Assembly (NCBI GenBank): GCA_025454425.1
Contig: JALOOL010000005.1
Coordinates: forward strand, 1 to 47,844
Direction: 5' to 3'
DNA length: 47,844 nucleotides
Origin: Hydrococcus sp. Prado102
Lineage (GTDB): Bacteria; Cyanobacteriota; Cyanobacteriia; Cyanobacteriales; Microcystaceae
The notes under the pieces are model-generated. The model ran no database searches, was not told the DNA's origin, and worked only from the letters and a program-made list of their open reading frames with translations. A program made the position numbers and the translations under genes. Positions 26,501-34,759 of this stretch are shown here, one piece after another. Position 1 is the stretch's first letter. Each line of letters begins with the position of its first letter.

Positions 26501-28255
26501 GGTATCCTCTAGCATGAAAGCGATGCGTTCTTTGGGTAGAACGGGATCGATAGGTACGTAAGCCCCGCCTGCTTTAAGAATGCCTAGAATACCAATAACC
26601 ATATCTAGCGATCGCTCTACACAAATACCAACTAAAACATCTGGTTTTACTCCCAATGTTTGCAAATGACGAGCGAGTTGGTTAGCACGCGCATTGAGTT
26701 CGCCGTAGGTCAGTTGTCGATCTTCAAATACGACAGCAATTTGGTCTGGTACGAGTTTTGCTCGTTCCTCAAACAGTTGATGGATGCACTTATCTTTTGG
26801 ATAATCGCGTTTTGTATCGTTGAATTCGATTAATAATTGTTGACGATCGCGATCGCTTAAAATAACTAATTCATCGATTGCAGCGTTGAGATTGGCGATC
26901 GCACTTTCTAGCAACTGACGAAATTGTCCCGCCAAACGTTCGATCTCTTCTATCGAGTACAAATTAGCATCATAGTGAAATTCTGCCAGCAGGCGATCGT
27001 CTTTTTCAATGCACGAGAGTTTAATCTTAAAGCGATCGATACAGGCATAGTGCCAATCGAGGGAAAATGTCGCACCAGCAGCATTATACTTTTGCGATCG
27101 AGTTATAAAATCGAAACCAAAGGGAACAAAAGCCGACGCGATCGTTTCATCCCAACTAAAGCATTCTTGCCATTTGTATGCTTCGTTTGTATCGCGATCG
27201 ACTTGCTCTAAGAATTCGCCGAACGGCAAGCTTTCTTGCAAATGAGAGCGTATTGGTAAATATTTAGCATACAACCCTAATCCTTCGACTAGTTCTTGAT
27301 GATTTCTTCCATCATAGGCATTGCTAACAAGCATATTTGTCTGTCCAGATATCCGCCATAGAAGAATCTGCCAGCAAGCAAACAAGAATAAATTTAGCGA
27401 AGAATTATTATTTTGAACCAAAGTTTTTATTTTTTCAAACAAATCGATTTCAATTGTGAGGTTTAGAATTTTTGGTTCCAATGCCGATTTTCCAGACAGC
27501 GATTTTTCAAAAGGAAGCTTTATACCATTTTGGATTTTGGATTTTGGATTTTGGATTAGAGAGATCGCTAGATTGTTAGCTTCCCAGTTTTCATCTGTTG
27601 CAATCTGTTTTGTACTTAGATTGAAATCGAGAAGATCGGAAATATTTTGCTTGCGCCAATACTCTCTTCCTATTTCTGTATCCTTTGCTTCGAGTAATTC
27701 ATTTTGCCATTCAGAGAAATCAACATACTGGATCGTTTCGTCTATAAATTCTTCTCCTTCGAGACAAGCCTTATAGCAACGACTGAGTTCGCAGGTTAGA
27801 TTATTAAGCGATGCTGTATCCGCAAAAAGCGCTGGTAAGCTCATCAGTAAAACGTGCTTTTGTGATGACAGTTTAACCAGGTATATATGCAGCACAAATT
27901 CTTTCTCTAAGTCGAAAAGACGGCATCGTTCTTGTTGTACAAGTCCCTCAATTTCGGCTTTTTGTCTCGACAAATTTAAATCCATCAAATCGATTTCATG
28001 CCATGATAAGTTAGTGCGATCGCCGATAACTTGAAAGGGAACCTTCATCTTAGAAGAAAGATGAAAACTAGTACGCAAAATCTCATGACGATTGACAACT
28101 TTTTCTAAAGACGCTTGTAAAATTTCTGAATCGATGTTGCCTGCGATCGCGATGGCACACTGCACGCAATAAACCGAACTATCTTGCTGCAAAAACCAAA
28201 GTCTTTTTTGTTGGGGAGACAGCCGAAAGCCTGTATTTTTAGATGTTTCTTGCAT
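23582..28255 (-). CDS. NRPS degenerate C-A(Asp)-T-E
   Basis: The 1557-aa protein has four domains. The first is a condensation-fold domain (1-450) in which HHxxxDG is replaced by PALFADT (residues 141-147), so both His are missing. The A domain has YIIYTSGSTGKPKG, FNHYGPTETTVG, YKTGDLARY and VKIRGFRIELGEIE. T has FFELGGDSILSIG. E has HHLAIDGVSWR and LEGHGRE. The code by alignment to GrsA is D-L-T-K-V-G-H-V-G-K, an Asp code. E should give D-Asp. The PKS upstream ends in its own intact C domain, which would make the amide bond, leaving the first domain here without an obvious catalytic task. The E domain is close to identical to that of the Tyr NRPS. NPKSKIQ repeats at 27528-27555 interrupt the C-like domain in frame. 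Confidence 0.94.
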   Translation of the reverse strand: MQETSKNTGFRLSPQQKRLWFLQQDSSVYCVQCAIAIAGNIDSEILQASLEKVVNRHEILRTSFHLSSKMKVPFQVIGDRTNLSWHEIDLMDLNLSRQKAEIEGLVQQERCRLFDLEKEFVLHIYLVKLSSQKHVLLMSLPALFADTASLNNLTCELSRCYKACLEGEEFIDETIQYVDFSEWQNELLEAKDTEIGREYWRKQNISDLLDFNLSTKQIATDENWEANNLAISLIQNPKSKIQNGIKLPFEKSLSGKSALEPKILNLTIEIDLFEKIKTLVQNNNSSLNLFLFACWQILLWRISGQTNMLVSNAYDGRNHQELVEGLGLYAKYLPIRSHLQESLPFGEFLEQVDRDTNEAYKWQECFSWDETIASAFVPFGFDFITRSQKYNAAGATFSLDWHYACIDRFKIKLSCIEKDDRLLAEFHYDANLYSIEEIERLAGQFRQLLESAIANLNAAIDELVILSDRDRQQLLIEFNDTKRDYPKDKCIHQLFEERAKLVPDQIAVVFEDRQLTYGELNARANQLARHLQTLGVKPDVLVGICVERSLDMVIGILGILKAGGAYVPIDPVLPKERIAFMLEDTQASVLLTQQHLMESLPDRDGANIICLDADWDAIACQSQENPAEETTSENLAYIIYTSGSTGKPKGVAIEHRQLVNYVNGIVERLEIQAGASYAMVSTFAADLGNTVVFPSLCTGGSLHIISQERVSNPDLLAEYFRRNPIDCLKIVPAHLEALMSYSHPEQILPRQRLVLGGETSNWNLIENIQALAPDCVIFNHYGPTETTVGAIAYRVETERKEHRSSTLPLGRPLANAQIYILDRHLQPVPIGVPGELYIGGLGLARCYLNRPELTKEKFIVNPFSNDGSRLYKTGDLARYLSDGAIEFLGRLDNQVKIRGFRIELGEIEAILSEHPKVRQTVVIIQSDRQRIVAYVVPNEEQLTTSELQSSLKERLPDYMMPSAIAMLQSLPLTPNGKIDRRALPAPDTSNSERKVSFALPRSAIEEKLAEIWAEVLGQERISIYDNFFELGGDSILSIGIVAKANRAGLKLTPVQLFQYQTIAELAAVVGETVRIHAEQDMVTGSVPLTPIQHYFFEQKLPESHHFNMSVLLEVPSNLKSELLEQVVEQLLLHHDALRLRFNASDEGWKQFKADFDKQVPFNVVDLSALSPTEQSAAIEKASGEVQASLNISDGSIMRVVLFQLGLNLPSRLLLAIHHLAIDGVSWRILIEDLVKAYQQLSNDEVIQLSAKTTSFKDWANRLNEYGRSAIPANELDFWLTQSSSHIAPIPVDYPKQEVNTVASSNLVSVSLSESLTRALLQEVPAAYNTQINDVLLSALLQCFAQWTKAPYLHVELEGHGREELFENVDLSRTVGWFTTRFPVLLESEDINHPGEALKSVKEQLRRIPIRGIGYGVLRYLAQDAATRLQLQTLPTAQVSFNYLGQFDRVLSESPGWQLAKESTGLVRSPLGKRRHLLEVDGLVESGKLQINWTYSENVHQRSTIERLAQDFIEALESLIAHCQFSEAGGYTPSDFPEADLSQQELDELVAKLAVTGN
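27528..27555. repeat. In-frame heptamer repeat inside the degenerate C domain
   Basis: Four TTTTGGA units, read on the minus strand as IQNPKSKIQN, lie in a loop of the C-like domain of the Asp NRPS. Confidence 0.88.
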
Positions 28256-28386
28256 GATTCGTTTTTCCTTCTGGGTTTTATCTCAAATTTTGTAGCAGTC
28301 GCATTAACCGCCGAGGAATTAATTCCCCGTCTTATAGATCAAGTCCATTAAAATGGACTGAAATTCTTTACTCGTCCTATGAATTT

Positions 28387-31300
28387 TTAAACGCTAATTG
28401 CTTTGCGTGAGATGTTCTTTAATTTTTGGAGACTCGTCTGTTTAAACGCTTGTTCTTTGACAAGGAATTGTTGTCTATCTGCTTCGTCAAATATTGCGCC
28501 TAGATCCTTCAATTTAAAATCAGACTTAGTAACTAAATCGAGCAAATATTGGAAGCGATCGAGGATGAATTGAATCGTGGCAGGATTAAATAAATCGGTA
28601 TTGTAATCGCAATCCAACATCAATTCGCCATCTAACTCGATCGCGTGTAAGCTAATATCGAATCTAGAAAAACTGGAATTTTGGGGAAACAAGTTTACTT
28701 CTAAACCCGACATTTTTGGTACGTCTACCGCTCGATCCAAGTTAAATATGGCAGTAATAAGCGGAGATTGACTGGCATTGCGGCGTAATTTCAGCTTGTC
28801 GAGCAATCTGGCGAAAGGATAATCTTGATGTTCGTAAGCATCCAACAAGATACTTTTGAGCGTTTTCAAATAATCTGAGAAAATTAGATCGCGATCGATG
28901 TAACTGCGTATTGGCAATAAGTGACTGCAATAACCAACAAGACCCTCACTACCCTCAAAAGAGCGTCCAGCCGTAGGAATACCGACAACAATGTCATCCT
29001 GTCCCGTCAGTTGGTGAAGTAAAGTAGTGTAAACTGACAAAAGCGTCATAAACGGTGTGCAACTCTTCTCATTACTAACCCGTTTGACTTCGCGATACAA
29101 GTTGGCATCGAGATGTATGGTTTCTCTACTACCCTTATAGGTTTTAATTTGCGGACGAGGACGGTCGGTTGGCAAATTTAAAACGGGAATCGAGCTAGCA
29201 AATTTGTCTAACCAGTAGGACTCATGGGCTACCATATTCTCTGTTTGGCGTTGCTCTTCCTGCCAGTTGACGTATTCTCTGAATTGCTTGGGCGATGGGA
29301 GTTGGCAAACAACATCCTGACAATCTGCCGAATACAATTGGGATATCTCTTGTATAATTGTGCCCATCGACCAGCCATCGGCAATAATGTGATGTGCCGT
29401 CAGAACAAACAAATGTCGTTGTTCTTCGAGTTTGAGGATTTGACAGCGAAACAGAGGCCCTTCGATGAGATCGAAACGTTGTTGGCTTTCTTTTTGGAAC
29501 CACTCAGTTACATTAGACTCGCGATCGCCTACACTGGATAAGTCAATTAATGGAACATCTACCGTTAGGGATGGCAAAATTTGTTGAAAATCGCCTTGAG
29601 CATCGATAATTGTCCGTAGAGCTTCATGGCGGTCTACTACTTGTTGCACTGCCCGATTCAGTGCCTCTCGGTTTAACGAACCCTGTAATTGAAGACTCAG
29701 GGAGATAGCATAAGCAAGCGAACCCTCGTCACCCATACGATCTAAAATCCACAATTGTTTTTGAGCTTCGGTTAAAGGGACTTTATCTGTCTTCTCGATC
29801 GCGCGTGGAGGCAAAAAACCACCTTCTCGCAGTTCCTCTATGCTATCTTTGAGTGCCTGAATCAGGCGATTGATATCTTCGTCTGTGTGTTCCGTCGAGA
29901 GAAAACAATTGCGTCCTTCCCAGACATAAATTCCCTTTTCAAGCAAATGATAGAACAGCAGATCCATATTGCTCGAAAAAGCAAAGCGAAACAGCGATCC
30001 AAAATGCACGATTTCAATGGGCAGATTTTCTCGTTCAAAATAATCGTTAAGCGTTGCAGCTAACTTCGCAGTGCGTTGATTTAACTGTTCTTGAAGTGCC
30101 AAACCGCGCGACTTGATTTCCGTAAGGACAGCCCGTGCAGCAGCCATCGTTAAAGGATGCTTGCAGAATGTGCCTGCAAAAAATGTCATGTCTGCTTGAG
30201 GATAAGACGCATCACCATAATTCCACATACCGCCATCCATACCATTCATATAGATAGCTTTACCCGCGATCGCACCTATGGGCATTCCACCGCCGACAAT
30301 CTTCCCGTAGGTAGCAATGTCTGCATCAATCCCAAACCATGCTTGCGCTCCTCCAGGGTGAATGCGAAAGCCAGTAATCATTTCATCAAAAATTAACGCG
30401 ATTCCCGCTTCTTTCGTCAACTGTCTCAGTTGTTGTAGAAAGGCTTTGGGTTGCAAATTCGGTCGGCGGCTTTGCACTGGTTCGACTAACACTGCTGCCA
30501 GTTCGCCTGCATGAGCTTGGATGATGTCTAAGGAACGGGGATCGTCATAATCTAGTACCAGAACATCTGCGATCGTATTCGGCGTTATGCCGGGAGCCAT
30601 CGGCACTGAATTGGGAGTTTCCTTATCTGCTTGTGCGTTTGCCAAGGTTCCATCGAAGTGACCGTGAAAGGAGCCAGCAAACATGGCTATTTTGTGGCGA
30701 CCAGTCGCCGTGCGTGCCAAGCGCAGTGCTGTCATTACCGCTTCGGTTCCAGAATTACAAAAAGTTACTCTCTCCATCCCCGTCAGTTCGCAGATTAACT
30801 GTGCTACTTCTCCTGCAAGACTGGTTTGCGGGCCGAGTTGCATTCCTTGTTTAAGCTGTTCTTCTATTGCTTCGACAATAAATTGGGGATGGTGTCCGAA
30901 GAGATTTACCCCAAATCCCATCGAAATGTCTATGTATTCGTTTTCATCTACATCCCAGAGTCTCGAACCACGAGAACGCTTGCCAATAATGGGATAGAGC
31001 ATTTCCTTGGTTGAGAAACGAAAGCCTACTGAAGTTCTGTTATCTGCCAACACTGGTCGATAATTTTGCGTCAGTTGTTTTGAGGTTTGAGTGCGCTGGG
31101 TATAACGAGAGACGAGTGCATCTAAGTACTGCTGTTGTTGCTCTGTTAAGCCTCTTGCTCGAATTTCTGACACTTTCCAAGGAAAAAGGACTGTAGAGGG
31201 GTTAGACGGCGCAGCAGGTCGATCCTGTTGCACGTTTTTAGTTGAATGTCCGTTATTTGATGAAGGGTGTGTAGAGACGCGATATACTACGTCTTTACTT

Positions 31301-34300
31301 TCATCGATCTTTTCCCCCTGCGTTGCTATTTCTTGTATTTGAAATGGCATTTTTAATTTTGGCAAGAAATCTTGTGCAGACAAACCATTGCCGCGCAAAA
31401 CCTCCAACTGTTCGGACATAAGCTGGATCTGCTGCCTAATGATTTCTTCCACTGCGGCATGGGGTAATGTTTCTCGCTTTTTCCCGTTCTGCGTACTATG
31501 GTCGATCGCTTCTTCCATAGTAGCAGTGGATCGCGCTGGTTGTTGCGCTAGAACCTCTAACTCGGACTCAGGTAATGGAGATGTATTTTGAGCAATGTAA
31601 TTCGCTAAAGCATCGATGGTAGTCAATTCTTCAAAGAACTGACGAATAGCAATTTTAATTCCATAAGTGTTTTCAATGACGCGAACGGCATCGACAATAA
31701 CGATTGAATCGGCTCCCATTTCTAAGAAAGGCGCATGAATATCTAATTCTGATGGAGCTACTTTGAGTAAATTTGCGACAATAGAACGCAATTTTGTCAA
31801 AATCTCGTCCTGATGTTTTGTTTGGGGAGCGTTTTTAATCTGTAGCTCGGATACTTTTAAATCTGATATATTGTCATTCATAGAGAAATTTTCTTGTTGA
31901 ATCCAATAACGTTTGCGTTGAAAGGGATAAGTAGGAAGCGACAGACGCTTGCGATCGCAATTGCGATCCAACTCCATCCAGTCAATCTCCACTCCTCGCA
32001 AATACAGTGCAGATAAACTTTCCAGCAACACTTGCCAATCATTTTTTGTTTGTGATAGGGAAGATAGCCAAACAGCGCTTTCCGATTGCTGAGAGCGTTT
32101 GCCCAGACTTGATAGAATGGGTTTCGAGCCGATTTCTAAAAATAGTTCGTATCCTTGCGCGAACAAGGTATTTAAACCATCCATAAATCTCACGGCTTCT
32201 CGCGCGTGCGATCGCCAATAGTTAGCATCGGGAATATCTCCTGACTGTATAATCTGTCCCGTCAAGTTAGAAATAAACGGAATGTTTGGCGTTTGAAAGA
32301 AAATTTGACTCGCCTTGTCTTCAAACTCATTCAGTATGGGTTCCATCAAGGGGGAGTGGAAAGCATGGGAAACCGTTAAAGGTCGCGTTTCGATTCCTTG
32401 TGCTTCTAGGTCGATCGCGACTACTTCTATTACCTGACGCGAACCGGAAATAACGACATTCTTCGGGCCATTAATAGCGGCAATTGAAACGTCATTGCGA
32501 TAAGATTGAATGGCTGCTGAAACCGTTGCTTCATCGGCAAACGCGGCTACCATGCAACCGTCTTGAGGTAAAGCCTGCATTAAACTTGCCCGTTGTGCAA
32601 TTAGCCTGAGTCCATCTTCTAAACTGAATACTCCAGCAACACAAGCAGCGACATATTCTCCTACACTATGACCCATGACTGCATCGGGAATTATGCCCCA
32701 AGACTTCCATAACTGAAAGAGTGCATATTCGACGGCAAATAAGGCTGGTTGAGTGTAAGCGGTTTCATCGATTTTGGATTTTGGATTTTGGATTTTGGAT
32801 TGGGGATAAAGGATTTCTAGTAAAGGCGTTTCTAAATAAGGCTGTAAGATGGAGGCACACTTATCTAAGGCGGCGCGAAAAGTCGGTTGTGTTTCATAAA
32901 GATGGCGACCCATACCTAAATATTGAGAACCCTGACCAGTAAATAAAAATGCAATCTTGGGACGCTTTTTACTAACTATCTGAGTGCTTGCTAATCCATC
33001 AACTTCTTTGCCAGTAGCAAATGCAGCGAGTGCTTTTTGCAATTGATTGGTAGATTCAACGACTGCACAGAGACGACGGTCGAAATGCGATCGCCCGGTA
33101 TTAGCAGTGAAGCAAACATCTGCTAGTGAAGCTTCTCGATGGATTTCTAAGAATTCTTCATAACGTTGTGCTAGTTCCTGCAAAGCGCGATCGCTTTTTG
33201 CTGAGAGAGTGAGAATGTGGTGCGTTTTTACTGATAACTGGTCGCTGTTTGGTAGCACGCCATGCGCCTTTGCTTTCGACTTTCGACTTACGTCCAAGGG
33301 ACGGGCTACGCCAACGACTTTCGATTTTTCAAAAGGTGCTTCTTCGAGAATAACATGGCAATTTGTGCCGCCAAAACCAAACGCGCTTACACCAGCCAAT
33401 CGGCGATCTGCTTGGACAGTCCAAGGATTACACTCTGTGGCGATCGCAAAAGGCGTTCCTTCCAGAGTAATATGTTTGTTAAGCTGGTTTAAGTGTAAGT
33501 GGGGCGGTATCTCTTGATGTTGCAAAGACAATACCACCTTAATCAGTCCAGCAATCCCAGCAGCAGATTCGAGATGACCGATATTCGTTTTAACCGAACC
33601 AATCCAACAAGGATTATCTTGCGATCGCTCCTGCTTCAGTACGGCTTTTAAGGAATTCATTTCGATGGGATCGCCGAGAGAAGTTCCAGTACCATGAGCC
33701 TCAATATAGCTAATCTCTGCGGGTTGCACTCCGGCATTTAAAAGAGCTTGACGGATTACCGCCTGCTGTGCGGGACCGTTGGGTGCTGTAATACCGTTGC
33801 TCAAACCATCTTGATTGACAGCCGAACCTTTAATAATTGCTTGAATGCGATCGCCATCTCGAACTGCATCTTTGAGGCGTTTGAGAACGACTATGCCGCA
33901 ACCTTCCCCCCGAACATAACCGTCAGCAGAAGCATCAAATGTTTTACAGCGACCGTCAGCAGCCATCATTCCTGCTTGAGAGAAAATGATGGTGGGTTCT
34001 GGGGATAAAATCAAGTTTACCCCTCCAGCCAAACATAAATCGGACTCGCCACTGTGTAAACTCTGGCAAGCGAAGTGGAGTGCAACCAGCGATGACGAAC
34101 AAGCAGTATCGATCGCTACACTAGGCCCCCGCAGATCCAGAAAGTAGGATAAGCGGTTAGCAGCAATGGAATTGGAAGTTCCAGTACCACTATAAGGCTC
34201 TAAATTGGATAATTCTTTGCAGACAAGCCGATTGTAATCGACATTGGTAACGCCAACAAATACCCCCGTCTGACTGCCGGACAGTTTTTTCGGGTTCACT

Positions 34301-34584
34301 CCAGCGTTTTCTAAGGTTTCCCAAGCAACTTCCAACAAAAGTCTTTGCTGGGGATCGATACTCTGTGCTTCGCGGGGAGAAATTCCGAAAAAGCCAGGGT
34401 CGAATCGATCTACTTGCTCTAAAAAACCGCCCCAACGGGTGTGCGTATTGGAATCTGAATACCATCGATCTGATGGCACTTCAGTTATAGCATCTACGCC
34501 ATTACGCAACAGTTGCCAAAAGGATTCTGGATTCTGAGCCTTGGGAAAACGACAGCCAATTCCTATAATTGCAATGGGTTCCAT
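28387..34584 (-). CDS. Hybrid PKS: KS-AT-ACP-aminotransferase-condensation
   Basis: I start at ATG 34584 (MEPIAIIGIGCRFP, the normal KS start). The upstream in-frame 64 codons are translated repeats. The domains are: KS (DTACSSS, Cys about 162; EAHGTGT; KTNIGHLESAAG); AT (FTGQGSQY, GHSVGEY, HAFHSPLM, malonyl type); ACP (FLEMGADSIV, Ser about 958); a PLP class III aminotransferase (GSFHGHFDG, IFDEMITGFR, YGKIVGGG Lys about 1427); and C (AHHIIADGWS about 1731). There is no KR, DH or ER, so the beta-ketoacyl chain would be aminated directly to a beta-amino acid, as in mycosubtilin- and puwainaphycin-type pathways. It sits between the FAAL/ACP/dimetal enzyme genes and the Asp NRPS. Linkers contain translated repeats at 31271, 32772 and about 33260-33330. 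Confidence 0.96.
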   Translation of the reverse strand: MEPIAIIGIGCRFPKAQNPESFWQLLRNGVDAITEVPSDRWYSDSNTHTRWGGFLEQVDRFDPGFFGISPREAQSIDPQQRLLLEVAWETLENAGVNPKKLSGSQTGVFVGVTNVDYNRLVCKELSNLEPYSGTGTSNSIAANRLSYFLDLRGPSVAIDTACSSSLVALHFACQSLHSGESDLCLAGGVNLILSPEPTIIFSQAGMMAADGRCKTFDASADGYVRGEGCGIVVLKRLKDAVRDGDRIQAIIKGSAVNQDGLSNGITAPNGPAQQAVIRQALLNAGVQPAEISYIEAHGTGTSLGDPIEMNSLKAVLKQERSQDNPCWIGSVKTNIGHLESAAGIAGLIKVVLSLQHQEIPPHLHLNQLNKHITLEGTPFAIATECNPWTVQADRRLAGVSAFGFGGTNCHVILEEAPFEKSKVVGVARPLDVSRKSKAKAHGVLPNSDQLSVKTHHILTLSAKSDRALQELAQRYEEFLEIHREASLADVCFTANTGRSHFDRRLCAVVESTNQLQKALAAFATGKEVDGLASTQIVSKKRPKIAFLFTGQGSQYLGMGRHLYETQPTFRAALDKCASILQPYLETPLLEILYPQSKIQNPKSKIDETAYTQPALFAVEYALFQLWKSWGIIPDAVMGHSVGEYVAACVAGVFSLEDGLRLIAQRASLMQALPQDGCMVAAFADEATVSAAIQSYRNDVSIAAINGPKNVVISGSRQVIEVVAIDLEAQGIETRPLTVSHAFHSPLMEPILNEFEDKASQIFFQTPNIPFISNLTGQIIQSGDIPDANYWRSHAREAVRFMDGLNTLFAQGYELFLEIGSKPILSSLGKRSQQSESAVWLSSLSQTKNDWQVLLESLSALYLRGVEIDWMELDRNCDRKRLSLPTYPFQRKRYWIQQENFSMNDNISDLKVSELQIKNAPQTKHQDEILTKLRSIVANLLKVAPSELDIHAPFLEMGADSIVIVDAVRVIENTYGIKIAIRQFFEELTTIDALANYIAQNTSPLPESELEVLAQQPARSTATMEEAIDHSTQNGKKRETLPHAAVEEIIRQQIQLMSEQLEVLRGNGLSAQDFLPKLKMPFQIQEIATQGEKIDESKDVVYRVSTHPSSNNGHSTKNVQQDRPAAPSNPSTVLFPWKVSEIRARGLTEQQQQYLDALVSRYTQRTQTSKQLTQNYRPVLADNRTSVGFRFSTKEMLYPIIGKRSRGSRLWDVDENEYIDISMGFGVNLFGHHPQFIVEAIEEQLKQGMQLGPQTSLAGEVAQLICELTGMERVTFCNSGTEAVMTALRLARTATGRHKIAMFAGSFHGHFDGTLANAQADKETPNSVPMAPGITPNTIADVLVLDYDDPRSLDIIQAHAGELAAVLVEPVQSRRPNLQPKAFLQQLRQLTKEAGIALIFDEMITGFRIHPGGAQAWFGIDADIATYGKIVGGGMPIGAIAGKAIYMNGMDGGMWNYGDASYPQADMTFFAGTFCKHPLTMAAARAVLTEIKSRGLALQEQLNQRTAKLAATLNDYFERENLPIEIVHFGSLFRFAFSSNMDLLFYHLLEKGIYVWEGRNCFLSTEHTDEDINRLIQALKDSIEELREGGFLPPRAIEKTDKVPLTEAQKQLWILDRMGDEGSLAYAISLSLQLQGSLNREALNRAVQQVVDRHEALRTIIDAQGDFQQILPSLTVDVPLIDLSSVGDRESNVTEWFQKESQQRFDLIEGPLFRCQILKLEEQRHLFVLTAHHIIADGWSMGTIIQEISQLYSADCQDVVCQLPSPKQFREYVNWQEEQRQTENMVAHESYWLDKFASSIPVLNLPTDRPRPQIKTYKGSRETIHLDANLYREVKRVSNEKSCTPFMTLLSVYTTLLHQLTGQDDIVVGIPTAGRSFEGSEGLVGYCSHLLPIRSYIDRDLIFSDYLKTLKSILLDAYEHQDYPFARLLDKLKLRRNASQSPLITAIFNLDRAVDVPKMSGLEVNLFPQNSSFSRFDISLHAIELDGELMLDCDYNTDLFNPATIQFILDRFQYLLDLVTKSDFKLKDLGAIFDEADRQQFLVKEQAFKQTSLQKLKNISRKAISV
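31271..31298. repeat. Decayed palindrome inside the PKS ACP-aminotransferase linker
   Basis: GTAGAGACGCGATATAC...GTCTTTAC is a relative of the palindromes at 139, 5406 and 34655. On the coding strand it gives DVVYRVST, comparable to DAIYRVST in the broken TPR gene. Confidence 0.8.
32772..32799. repeat. In-frame heptamer repeat inside the PKS AT domain
   Basis: Four TTTTGGA units are read as QSKIQNPKSKI between LLEILYP and DETAYTQPALFA, a surface loop before a conserved AT strand. The frame is kept. Confidence 0.9.
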
Positions 34585-34759
34585 AATATAAAAGTCGAAA
34601 GTCGGAAGTCGAAAGTCGAAAGTAGGGACGCAAATATTAAAGTCGGAAGTCGATGTAGAGACGCGATATATCGCGTCTGTACGGAAGTCGAAAGTAGGGG
34701 CGCATGGCGTGCGCCCTGGGGATGTAGGATAATGATTAACAATTAACCATCGATCGCAA
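34585..34759. repeat. Repeat-filled spacer upstream of the PKS
   Basis: The 175-bp spacer contains AAGTCGAAAGTCGGAAGTCG-type units, a GTAGAGACGCG palindrome at 34655-34682 and a GGCGCATGGCGTGCGCC stem near 34699. No RBS is evident before ATG 34584. A related unit recurs inside the PKS KS-AT linker near 33280. Confidence 0.75.
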
